Positions 1 through 6,836 of a stretch of DNA of 11,601 bases are shown piece after piece (the first letter of the stretch is position 1; each line of letters begins with the position of its first letter). Origin of the DNA: VFMC01 sp039796935 (GTDB taxonomy: Bacteria > Actinomycetota > Acidimicrobiia > Acidimicrobiales > Ilumatobacteraceae); the NCBI GenBank assembly GCA_039796935.1, contig JBDKIV010000172.1, positions 1 through 11,601 on the forward strand, in the 5' to 3' direction. The notes under the pieces are model-generated. The model saw nothing but the letters and a program-made list of their open reading frames with translations. It ran no database searches and had not been told where the DNA came from. The translations under genes were made by a program, and so were the position numbers.

Positions 1-2480
1 ACATCGGCCCCGGCGGTTGCGCTGTAGGGATCGGTGCAGACGTCGACGCCTGAGGGGACTCCCGGTTTCGGTCCAGCGACGGTCGGGTCGAAGGCTTGAA
101 CTCGTGCACCGGCGGCGACGAGCCGATTGATGATCGATAGTGACGGCGAGTCGCGCAGGTCGTCGGTTCGCGCCTTGAACGTGAGGCCCCAGACCGCGAT
201 CGTACGGCCCGTGAGGTCGCCACCGGCGGCGACACGGATCTTGTCGGCGACCCGGTCGAACTGCTCGTCGTTGACGTCGATGACGCCCTTCAGGAGATCG
301 AACCGGTATCCCGCCTGGTTGGCGATCTTGAGCAGCGCACGAGAATCTTTCGGGAAGCAGTTGTGCGCCACCAAACCGCCCGTGGTGACGACTGTGTGAG
401 TCCGATCGACCTCGACGGAGTACACGGTCTGATCCGAGTGGCGGCGCTCGATGTCGGTCACGCGTACCCAGGCCGTGCCCTTGCGGTCGAGGCGATAGCC
501 GGTCGGGGCAATGCGCCTGGCCTGCTCACTGATGTGTCCGAGAACGACGTCCCGCTCGCGCTCCTCGAGCAGCCAGATCGCGGATTCGATCTGATCGGCC
601 CCCGAGATCGTCAGCCAGTGGGTGTCGACGGTGCTCTTCGCCGTGCGCCCGATCTTGTGCCGGGCAACGACGCCGGTCTCGCCGAGGAGTCGCAACATCC
701 CGTCCGCCAGTGCCGCCGAGACGGTCCCGTACTCGAGGACGACCGAGGGTCCTCCGTTGACGAGTGACCATGAACCGTCTCCGGCCCACATGCCACGGAG
801 CAGCGCCTTCTTGGCGTCTTCGCTGGCAGACCAAATCATGTCGGGGATGCGGTGGTCGTAGCAGTTGGTGCCCGTGCCGAGCACGTGCTCGAACCACGAT
901 GCGAGCACGCGTGAGGAGATGGAGACCTGGAGGGCTGTGCTCATCCGCCGCACCGTCACCTTGGTGCCCTGCGTCCGCCAATACTCGGCGACGAAGTCGG
1001 CCAAGTGCTGCTCGTCGGTGGGGTGGAACGACCAGCACGTGCGACGCCGAGCACCATCGGTGCCGATGTGGCCTTCGGCCAGGAACAGCCCGATCATCTC
1101 CCAGCAGTCGTCGGTGAGGTCGATCGTTGCGGGCACATACGTGCCATTCGTTGCGGTGCCGAAGGTGGCTCCACGTAGGTCGACGCGCAAGAGCGACGCC
1201 TCGGAGAGCTTCAGCGTTCCGCTTCGTCGATAATCCCAGCGCCGAGAAGAGGGGAGCAGGTGATCGACCTTCCGAGCCGCGATTCGCTGCTCGGGCGTGA
1301 GACGAACGATGACCTGACTCCACGCGACGCCGGCGGGCGCGAGCGCTTCGATCACCGATGCGTGTTCGGGGATGATCGAGTCGCCGAGGGGGGCACCCAG
1401 CGAGACGGGCAGCCAGTCGTCGGTGGTCAGATCGCCTGCGAGCTTGACGTCGGTGCCATCACCGTCACGAACGATCATAGGGTGGTCGGCAGTGACGGTG
1501 AGTCGGCGGCCCATCTTGGTGCGCAGGTGGATCATGTCGCCCGAGTACGGCCGCTCGCTGACGCCGAGCGCACGATGAAACTCGGGGATGATCTGCCCTT
1601 CGCGCCAACTGAGCACTTCGAGCCACTGAAGGTCTAACGAGCCGATCTCGTCGAACCGAACGAGCCGGGTGCCATTGACGTCACGAATGACGAGGGTCTC
1701 CGAGCCGTCGAAGCAGCTGCCGCCCCATCCCGGGCCGGGACGGAGGAACTCGGTGCCGATGCGCTTGTCGTAGCCCATGCCCACCACGACGTCGTTGACG
1801 TCGGCGCCGACACCCTCGCAGATCGCGGCGATCGCGTTGATGAAGCTGAGCTTGGTGGCGAGGAAGGCATTCGCCGCGTACTTGATGGTCTCGGCCGAGG
1901 CCGGATCGGTGACGATCACCTGCGCCCGGATCGAGTCGTAGAGCGCACCGACGGCAATGGCCGCCGCACGGTCCTCGCAGCCGACGACGACGCGGTCGGG
2001 GTTGAGGAAATCGTCCACTGCAGAGCCTTCGCGCAGGAACTCGGGGTTCGAGACCACTCGGACGTCCGGGCGCTTCAGGACCCGCTCGACCACCTTCGTC
2101 GAACCCACGGGCACCGTCGACTTGTTGACCACGATCGCCTCGTACGGGAGCACCTGCGCGATCTCGGCGGCTGCGGACTCGACATAGGACAGGTCGGCCG
2201 AACCGTCCTCGCCCTGCGGGGTGGGCACGCAGAGGAATGCGATCTGGCAGTCGGTGACCGCATTCGCGGCACCGACCACGAACCGAAGGTTGCCCCGCTT
2301 CAGGCCCCGTTGCACGAGCTCGTCGAGGCGGTGCTCGACGATCGGGACCTCTCCACGGTTGAGACGCTCGACCTTGTCGGCGTCGATGTCGGCGCACACG
2401 ACGTCGTGGCCGAGGTGAGCGAAGCATGCGCCGGTGGTGAGGCCGACGTACCCGGTTCCGATGATGGCGAGTCGTGTCAC
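1..2480 (-). CDS. ugd: UDP-glucose 6-dehydrogenase precursor with in-frame intein (3' end outside window)
   Basis: Oxidises UDP-glucose to UDP-glucuronate with two NAD+, in the cytoplasm, supplying uronic acid for surface glycans. The N-terminal Rossmann motif GTGYVGL is at residues 8-14. Family motifs FLREGSA (residues 148-154, just after E147), NAFLATKLSFIN with K210, and GWGGS (251-255) follow. The frame then enters the intein (residues 256-707) and resumes at CFPKD, whose Cys is the catalytic nucleophile, and later TFKARTDDLRDSPS of the UDP-binding domain. The protein runs off the left edge after 826 codons; the last domain is incomplete. FLREG and the Lys/Cys motifs favour UDP-glucose over UDP-ManNAc dehydrogenase. 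The GTG start overlaps the upstream TGA stop by 4 bp (GTGA), which fixes the start and implies translational coupling; no Shine-Dalgarno sequence is evident. The exteins alone would be of normal Ugd size. Confidence 0.95.
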   Translation of the reverse strand, partial: MTRLAIIGTGYVGLTTGACFAHLGHDVVCADIDADKVERLNRGEVPIVEHRLDELVQRGLKRGNLRFVVGAANAVTDCQIAFLCVPTPQGEDGSADLSYVESAAAEIAQVLPYEAIVVNKSTVPVGSTKVVERVLKRPDVRVVSNPEFLREGSAVDDFLNPDRVVVGCEDRAAAIAVGALYDSIRAQVIVTDPASAETIKYAANAFLATKLSFINAIAAICEGVGADVNDVVVGMGYDKRIGTEFLRPGPGWGGSCFDGSETLVIRDVNGTRLVRFDEIGSLDLQWLEVLSWREGQIIPEFHRALGVSERPYSGDMIHLRTKMGRRLTVTADHPMIVRDGDGTDVKLAGDLTTDDWLPVSLGAPLGDSIIPEHASVIEALAPAGVAWSQVIVRLTPEQRIAARKVDHLLPSSRRWDYRRSGTLKLSEASLLRVDLRGATFGTATNGTYVPATIDLTDDCWEMIGLFLAEGHIGTDGARRRTCWSFHPTDEQHLADFVAEYWRTQGTKVTVRRMSTALQVSISSRVLASWFEHVLGTGTNCYDHRIPDMIWSASEDAKKALLRGMWAGDGSWSLVNGGPSVVLEYGTVSAALADGMLRLLGETGVVARHKIGRTAKSTVDTHWLTISGADQIESAIWLLEERERDVVLGHISEQARRIAPTGYRLDRKGTAWVRVTDIERRHSDQTVYSVEVDRTHTVVTTGGLVAHNCFPKDSRALLKIANQAGYRFDLLKGVIDVNDEQFDRVADKIRVAAGGDLTGRTIAVWGLTFKARTDDLRDSPSLSIINRLVAAGARVQAFDPTVAGPKPGVPSGVDVCTDPYSATAGAD
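360..1715 (-). other. Intein (452 aa) with LAGLIDADG homing endonuclease, inside ugd
   Basis: A protein-splicing element in frame within ugd. Block A starts with Cys1 (CFDGSETLVI). Block B is RRLTVTADHPMIV, with T75 and H78. Block F is VYSVEVDRTHTVVTTG, and block G is GLVAHN, with H451 and N452 followed by Cys+1 of the C-extein. Two endonuclease blocks lie between: IGLFLAEGHI (acidic E214) and LLRGMWAGDGS (acidic D313), 99 residues apart, typical of a two-motif LAGLIDADG (DOD) enzyme. All splicing residues for a class 1 intein are present. The length fits a bifunctional intein rather than a mini-intein. Hand counting gives 80 of 452 codons ending in A/T, against 30 of 255 in the N-extein, and it includes one TTA codon (1637-1635); this modest difference fits a separately acquired element. 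Insertion is between GWGGS and CFPKD. Splicing and nuclease activity are inferred from the motifs. Confidence 0.96.
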
Positions 2481-3979
2481 GGGTGAGAAGGGTACCCGGC
2501 CGGTCGTAGGGCCGACGTGGTGCTCGCACGCAGTAACACCACTACCAGCACCGACGCGATCAGTGCGTTGAGGGCGATCAGCACCATGGGGGCGACACTC
2601 GGCGACCACGGGAGTGGTTGGACCAGCCAGAGCTTGCCATCGGCGCCCACGGCGAACCGGCGGAGCATCTGCCAGAAGGCGAGCACCTCGGCCACGACGA
2701 AGGCGACCGCTGCAGCGAGTGACGCCAGTCGGGCATGGTCGCTGCGTCCACCGGCCTCGACAGAGCGGGTCCAGCCGAGCATCCCGAGCACGTTGAACCC
2801 GACGAACAGCGACAGCGAGTAGCGGCCCTGCCACACGAGACCCGCCGTCGGCGCCGTCATCACGTTGACGGCCACCGGAACGATGCAGAGCAGTGCGACG
2901 AGACTCGCCGCAGCACCCATCAGTCGCTGGTCTCGGCTGAGCACGATGCCGAGAGCGCTCACCATGGCACCTGCCCCGACTGCCAGGTACGCCACGGCGG
3001 GGATCTCGGTGTCGAGCCAGCCGAGCACGCCGGCCATCTGCTGGGTGATCTCGGGGAGTCGACCGATCGTGTACGAGATGACGCGGCCCCTGCTCCAGTC
3101 CGAGGCAACGGCATCGTCGCGTACCTCGAAGCCGACGCTTCGCGACCACCAGGCGAGGGAGGCGACCGAGAGGGCGAGCAGCGCTGCCGCCGGGCCGAGG
3201 AAACGAATGGTGGCGATGCGGCGAAGCTCGCGAACGCCGAGGAGCGCCAGGACGACCAGTGCGCCCGCGAGCACCCAGATGGACGCCGCGAAGCGCGAGA
3301 TGACGGCGGTGCCGAGCAGCGCACCGACCACACACCCGGCCCGGATGCCGAGCCGGGTGTCTCGCCGCACGAGGAGCAGCAACGACCAGACGAGCACGAA
3401 CGCAGCGATCTCGAATCCGTTGGGGCTCACGCCGGCGCTGATGAAGAGCGCCATCGGGGTGAGACCGCCCAACAGCAGGGTCATCGATCGCCGCGACCGT
3501 GATGCCGCAGCCACGCCGAACGCTGCGGCGAGGAGTGCAGCACAGATGGCCGCCGAGATCATCCGGTAGGCGCGCTGGCTCGTCTCGACGCCGAGCACGC
3601 GTGCCGAGCCTCCGACGACGCCGTACCAGAACGGGGGAGCCAGTGCCGCTGTCGAGATGGCCGTGCCGACGATCTCGTTCGCACATGCTGCAGGTACGTC
3701 GGGTTGTCCGAAGTAGCAGCGGAGGTCGGTGATCCCCATCTCGTCCGGGGTGTCGTACTCGCGGATGTTGTCGGGCAATCCGGGGAACTCCACGCCGATT
3801 CCCTGTCCGGTTGCCGTGCCGTACGCCTTGTACCAGTGAGCCGGCTCGTCGGGCACGGCAAAGCGGGGAATCGCCACGGCCCACGTGGCCAAGAGCGCGA
3901 GCAGAGCGACGAACACGATCGACACGAAGACGGCGAGCCTGGTGCGATCGAGCACGCCGCGGCGGCCGGGGTCGTTCAT
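2477..3979 (-). CDS. DUF2142-family polytopic membrane protein, probable GT-C-like transferase
   Basis: A 500-residue, very hydrophobic protein with roughly ten or more membrane segments. The first (about residues 15-37) is followed by FAVPDEPAHWYKAY (40-53), a DUF2142 hallmark. It resembles the first outer loop of GT-C enzymes, where acidic residues (here D44, E45) serve catalysis. Further along are GVLGWLDTEIP and WQGRYSLSL, also typical of the family. The long outer loop carries two cysteines. The chosen ATG overlaps the stop of the upstream glycosyltransferase by 4 bp (ATGA). The frame is open for another 108 codons upstream, but that stretch lies over the glycosyltransferase gene and reads as Arg-rich shadow sequence. 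Its own stop overlaps the ugd start (GTGA). Transfer of a polyprenyl-phosphate-linked sugar on the outer face is an inference from the neighbours; DUF2142 function is generally unproven. Confidence 0.85.
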   Translation of the reverse strand: MNDPGRRGVLDRTRLAVFVSIVFVALLALLATWAVAIPRFAVPDEPAHWYKAYGTATGQGIGVEFPGLPDNIREYDTPDEMGITDLRCYFGQPDVPAACANEIVGTAISTAALAPPFWYGVVGGSARVLGVETSQRAYRMISAAICAALLAAAFGVAAASRSRRSMTLLLGGLTPMALFISAGVSPNGFEIAAFVLVWSLLLLVRRDTRLGIRAGCVVGALLGTAVISRFAASIWVLAGALVVLALLGVRELRRIATIRFLGPAAALLALSVASLAWWSRSVGFEVRDDAVASDWSRGRVISYTIGRLPEITQQMAGVLGWLDTEIPAVAYLAVGAGAMVSALGIVLSRDQRLMGAAASLVALLCIVPVAVNVMTAPTAGLVWQGRYSLSLFVGFNVLGMLGWTRSVEAGGRSDHARLASLAAAVAFVVAEVLAFWQMLRRFAVGADGKLWLVQPLPWSPSVAPMVLIALNALIASVLVVVLLRASTTSALRPAGYPSHP

Positions 3980-4707
3980 CGTGGCCGTTCGGGCAGGTCG
4001 ATCGACGGACCGATCACCAGCGTCGCCAGGGCGCGAACCATCGATCGGATCGATGCGTAGACATCGGCCGAGGGGGACCCTCCCTGACGCTGACGCATCG
4101 AAACAGGGACCTCGGTGATCCGGTAGCCGCGTCGAGCGGCCACCACGGTCGCCTCCCACGTGTCGCCGAGGTAGTACTGCGGGAACTCCTCGGCGAACGC
4201 TTCGAGCAGGGGTGACCGGATCGCCCGGAATCCGGATGTCGGATCGGTGACACGAATGCCTGCGGTGCGCGCCGCGACCGAGGCGAGCAGCGAGATGCTC
4301 CACCGCCGGACACGACTCATCGAATGGCTGCCGCCACCGGCGAATCGACTGCCCACCACCATGTCGGCGCTCGTCGTCTCGAGCTCGCGGAGCAAGCCGG
4401 AGATCTGTTCGGCATCGTGCTGCCCGTCTGCATCGACCTGCACGATGCAGCGCTCACCGTGTTCGACGGCGTACCGGAAGCCGGTTCGCAACGCGCCGCC
4501 GACACCGAGGTTGATGGGCAGCGTCAGGACCGCTGCGCCGGCCTGCTGCGCTGCTGCGGCCGTGCCGTCGGTCGATCCGTCGTCGATGACGAGCACTCGC
4601 CATCCACCAGCGCGCACCGCTCGGACGACGTCGGCGATGCATGCCACTTCGTTGAATGCTGGAACGACGACGAGCGGGTCGAGCGCCGCCGTGACGTCAT
4701 CGCTCAC
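3976..4707 (-). CDS. GT2 glycosyltransferase, DPM1/polyprenyl-phosphate sugar synthase-like
   Basis: A 243-residue GT-A fold enzyme. PLVVVPAFNE (11-20) opens the domain. VIDDGSTDGT (40-49) binds the nucleotide, DADGQH (92-97) carries the metal-binding DxD-type motif, and TDPTSGFRA (154-162) is typical of DPM1-like enzymes that move a sugar from a nucleotide donor to polyprenyl phosphate. There are no C-terminal membrane helices; the preceding DUF2304 gene may provide an anchor. The GTG at 4707 was chosen: it gives an 11-bp overlap with DUF2304, and the domain starts directly after it. An in-frame ATG at 4764 would add 19 non-conserved residues and overlap the neighbour by 68 bp. The stop overlaps the DUF2142 start by 4 bp. 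Membership of the GT2 family is clear; the sugar is not known. Confidence 0.93.
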   Translation of the reverse strand: MSDDVTAALDPLVVVPAFNEVACIADVVRAVRAGGWRVLVIDDGSTDGTAAAAQQAGAAVLTLPINLGVGGALRTGFRYAVEHGERCIVQVDADGQHDAEQISGLLRELETTSADMVVGSRFAGGGSHSMSRVRRWSISLLASVAARTAGIRVTDPTSGFRAIRSPLLEAFAEEFPQYYLGDTWEATVVAARRGYRITEVPVSMRQRQGGSPSADVYASIRSMVRALATLVIGPSIDLPERPR

Positions 4708-5056
4708 GGGACTCGAGTTCGCGGAGACGCTCCGCCAGCAGCGCATGCGCCTCGGCGGTGTCACGGAGGCGCTGCTGGAGCAGCGAGACGCTGATGGACA
4801 ACTGTACGGAGATCGAGAGCAGGAGCACCGAGCTCATCGTCAACAGCACGGCGGTCGGCGTCATGTCGGCGAGTCGGCCGAGTGGACCGATGAACGGCAT
4901 CAGCATCGCGGCGAGGGCGATCAAGAGGCCGACGCCGAGCCAGCCCACCGCGTAGCGGCTGCTGAGCAGCCGCCGACGAGCGAGGAGGACGATCGACGAC
5001 ATGATGACCAGACCGCCGACGGCCAGCACGAGGGCCTGCGTTGCGGTGGGCGACAT
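4697..5056 (-). CDS. DUF2304 family small membrane protein
   Basis: A 119-residue protein with three predicted membrane helices (about 6-25, 38-55 and 68-88) and a charged C-terminal tail that looks like a coiled coil (about 88-117, LLQQRLRDTAEAHALLAERL). The composition and layout fit DUF2304, a family commonly found beside DPM1-like GT2 genes, where it may anchor or partner the enzyme; that role is inferred. The ATG at 5056 was preferred over an in-frame ATG at 5098. It lies 7 nt from a TAGTCT -10 box, so the transcript probably starts at the ATG itself (leaderless). The upstream alternative would cross the promoter. First gene of the left minus-strand operon; its end overlaps the GT2 gene by 11 bp. 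Confidence 0.82.
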   Translation of the reverse strand: MSPTATQALVLAVGGLVIMSSIVLLARRRLLSSRYAVGWLGVGLLIALAAMLMPFIGPLGRLADMTPTAVLLTMSSVLLLSISVQLSISVSLLQQRLRDTAEAHALLAERLRELESRER

Positions 5057-5063
5057 GGTCGAA

Positions 5064-5069
5064 AGACTA
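5064..5069 (-). promoter_or_regulatory. -10 box TAGTCT for the left operon (leaderless)
   Basis: TAGTCT on the minus strand matches TANNNT and ends 7 nt before the DUF2304 ATG. This is the spacing at which transcription would begin at or next to the start codon. No convincing -35 box is visible. It would drive DUF2304, GT2, DUF2142 and ugd. Confidence 0.5.
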
Positions 5070-5101
5070 CGGGATGCACGAGCGGTGACCCCGGCCACCG
5101 A

Positions 5102-5107
5102 TAGCGT
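5102..5107 (+). promoter_or_regulatory. -10 box TAGCGT for the plus-strand GT2 pair (leaderless)
   Basis: TAGCGT matches TANNNT and lies 7 nt before the GTG at 5115, with no Shine-Dalgarno sequence, so a leaderless transcript is likely. It is part of the 58-bp divergent region shared with the left operon. No clear -35 box is seen. This spacing is the main reason for choosing GTG 5115 as the start. Confidence 0.45.
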
Positions 5108-5114
5108 CGCCGGC

Positions 5115-5144
5115 GTGTCGGGTTCGGGCGTGTCGGGTTCGGGC
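5115..5144 (+). repeat. Two perfect tandem copies of a 15-bp unit at a gene start
   Basis: GTGTCGGGTTCGGGC occurs at 5115-5129 and again at 5130-5144 without a mismatch. It encodes VSGSG twice at the N-terminus of the GT2 gene. Both copies begin with an in-frame GTG, so copy number changes would keep the frame and change only the number of SGSGV units. Confidence 0.95.
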
Positions 5145-6065
5145 GAACGGCGTCGAGATGGTCACATCGTGCTCGTGCCCTATCACCGGGATCTCCGCCA
5201 TCTCTCGTCGGCGCTGCACAGCCTGATCGCGCAGACCGACCCCGACTGGCGGGCCGTCGTGGTGGACGACTCTCCCCGGGACGCTGCGCCGAGCGAGGGT
5301 TCGACAGCATGTCGTCGGTTGGTGGCCGGGCTCGACGACGCCCGGATCGCCTACGAGCGGCCGTCGGTTCCGCTCGGTGTCGCCGCCGCGTTCAACCGAT
5401 GTTTCGAGCTGGCGGCCGAGTCGTCCGCTTCCCACGCGACCCTGCTGCACGCAGACGACGAGCTCGCCCCGGGGTACGTCGCAGCGGTCGCCGCGACGCA
5501 CGCCCTGCATCCGTCGGCCGCCTGTGTGGCTCCGCGTGTCGAGGTGATCGCCGGCGACGGCAGCCCGATTCGGCCGCTCGCCGATCGTGTCAAAGCGGCA
5601 CTGTGGCCGCGGCGTTCGGATGTGATCGTCGGCGATCGCGGACTCGCCCGGCTGCTGCACGGCCAGTTCCTCTACTGCCCGTCGGTGTCCTTCCGAACCG
5701 ACATCACGCGCGCGAGCGGGTGGGACGGGAGGTGGGCGCAGGTGATGGATCTCGACCTGTTCTGTCGCCTCCTGCTCGACGGCCAGCACATCGCACTCTG
5801 TGATGAGCGGGTGTATCGGTACCGCCGTCATGCGGATTCGACGACGAGTCACAACACGGCGAGCGCTCGGCGCCTCGAGGAAGAGACGCGTCTGTGCCGT
5901 GAGATCGGCACGATCGCTGCTGGCCGGGGCTGGCGTCGCGCCGTCTGGGCGAGCAGGTTGCGCGCCACCGTCCGCCTGCACGGGTTGCTGCAGGCAGCCG
6001 GTGCGTGTGTCGGTCGTGACGTCGGGCGTGGCCGTCGCCTCGCCGCACTGGCACTGGGTCGATGA
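5115..6065 (+). CDS. GT2 family glycosyltransferase
   Basis: A cytoplasmic 316-residue GT-A enzyme. The fold begins with HIVLVPYHRD (17-26); VVVDDS (48-53) is the nucleotide-binding strand, LLHADDEL (110-117) holds the DxD-type metal site, MDLDLF (211-216) occupies the place of the usual ED catalytic motif, and YRRHADST (236-243) is the common C-terminal His motif. A basic, weakly amphipathic tail (about 268-316) may touch the membrane. The start is uncertain: GTG at 5085, 5115 and 5130 are all in frame. 5115 is preferred because it sits 7 nt after a TAGCGT -10 box. It is likely co-transcribed with the next GT2 gene 34 bp downstream, though that gene also has its own -10 box. Acceptor and sugar donor cannot be told from the sequence. 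Confidence 0.9.
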   Translation: MSGSGVSGSGERRRDGHIVLVPYHRDLRHLSSALHSLIAQTDPDWRAVVVDDSPRDAAPSEGSTACRRLVAGLDDARIAYERPSVPLGVAAAFNRCFELAAESSASHATLLHADDELAPGYVAAVAATHALHPSAACVAPRVEVIAGDGSPIRPLADRVKAALWPRRSDVIVGDRGLARLLHGQFLYCPSVSFRTDITRASGWDGRWAQVMDLDLFCRLLLDGQHIALCDERVYRYRRHADSTTSHNTASARRLEEETRLCREIGTIAAGRGWRRAVWASRLRATVRLHGLLQAAGACVGRDVGRGRRLAALALGR

Positions 6066-6085
6066 GCGGCCACAGGCCGGGTCGG

Positions 6086-6091
6086 TAGGAT
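6086..6091 (+). promoter_or_regulatory. -10 box TAGGAT for the second plus-strand GT2 (leaderless)
   Basis: TAGGAT matches TANNNT and lies 8 nt before the GTG at 6100, inside the 34-bp gap between the two GT2 genes. There is no Shine-Dalgarno sequence. It suggests the second gene has its own leaderless transcript as well as any read-through. Confidence 0.45.
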
Positions 6092-6099
6092 CGGCGTCC

Positions 6100-6831
6100 G
6101 TGAAACCGCGTCCGTGTCTCAGCGTGGTGGTCCCGTGTTACAACGAGGAGGCCACCGTGCGTGACCTCATCGACCGAGTGTTGGAGAGCCCGTGGGTCGG
6201 CGAGGTGATCGTGGTCGATGACGGTTCGACCGATGCGAGTCCGGCCGTGCTGCGACAGGTCGACGACACGCGGGTCAGGGTCATCTTGCAGCCTGTCAAC
6301 CGTGGCAAGGGCGCTGCCCTGCGCACCGGGTTCGCAGAGGCGACACACGAGTACGTGATCGTCCAAGACGCCGATCTCGAGTACGACCCGGACGACTACG
6401 AGGTGCTGATCGGTCCGCTCGAGGCCGGGAAGGCAGACGTGGTCTTCGGCTCTCGGTTCATGGGAGGGCGACCGCACCGGGTGCTCTACTTCTGGCATTC
6501 GGCCGGCAACCGGCTGCTGACGCTGGCGTCGAACGTGTTCACCGACCTCAACCTGACCGACATGGAGACGTGTTACAAGATGTTCAGGCGAGAGGTCATC
6601 CAGGGCATCCGTATCGAAGAGGACCGCTTCGGCTTCGAACCCGAGGTGACTGCCAAAGTTGCCCGCGGAGGCTGGCGAGTGTTCGAGGTGGGTATCTCGT
6701 ACACGGGCCGCACCTATGCCGAGGGGAAGAAGATCGGCTGGAGGGACGGCGTGCGTGCGCTCTACTGCATCCTGCGCTACTCGCCCGTGGGAGAGCGGGT
6801 CAGGCGCCGGCTTCGTGCCGTCACCTCCTGA
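6100..6831 (+). CDS. GT2 glycosyltransferase, DPM1/cell-wall biogenesis type
   Basis: A 243-residue GT-A enzyme. SVVVPCYNEE (8-17) starts the fold, VVDDGSTD (38-45) binds the nucleotide, QDADLEYDP (89-97) holds the metal site, and TDMETCYKMF (153-162), FGFEPEVTAK (177-186) and GRTYAEGKKIGWRDG (203-217) are signature stretches of bacterial GT2 enzymes that charge polyprenyl phosphate or act early in wall glycan synthesis. There are no membrane helices. The GTG at 6100 begins exactly at the domain (MKPRPCLSVV) and follows a -10 box by 8 nt; the frame is open further upstream, but over the previous gene. Its TGA lies 5 bp from the stop of the convergent gene. It shares the fold, not close identity, with the GT2 at 3976-4707, so the two probably use different sugars. 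Confidence 0.94.
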   Translation: MKPRPCLSVVVPCYNEEATVRDLIDRVLESPWVGEVIVVDDGSTDASPAVLRQVDDTRVRVILQPVNRGKGAALRTGFAEATHEYVIVQDADLEYDPDDYEVLIGPLEAGKADVVFGSRFMGGRPHRVLYFWHSAGNRLLTLASNVFTDLNLTDMETCYKMFRREVIQGIRIEEDRFGFEPEVTAKVARGGWRVFEVGISYTGRTYAEGKKIGWRDGVRALYCILRYSPVGERVRRRLRAVTS

Positions 6832-6836
6832 TCGAG

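Noticed and set aside
526..1323. Open frame of about 265 codons on the minus strand in another frame
   Set aside because: It lies within the intein, and its Arg/His-rich product lacks domains; it is a GC-rich shadow frame of ugd.
360..1715. Insertion in ugd as an insertion sequence, a frameshifted pseudogene or a separate gene
   Set aside because: The insertion is in frame at both ends, has no stop, no terminal inverted repeats or target duplication, and carries all splicing blocks of an intein.
3980..4303. Longer N-terminus for the DUF2142 protein (another 108 codons)
   Set aside because: The added stretch overlaps the GT2 coding sequence and is Arg-rich; ATG 3979 gives a hydrophobic first helix and an ATGA overlap.
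5067..5981. Minus-strand open frame of about 300 codons opposite the GT2 gene at 5115
   Set aside because: Low-complexity, charged product with no motif; the plus-strand frame has a full set of GT2 motifs.
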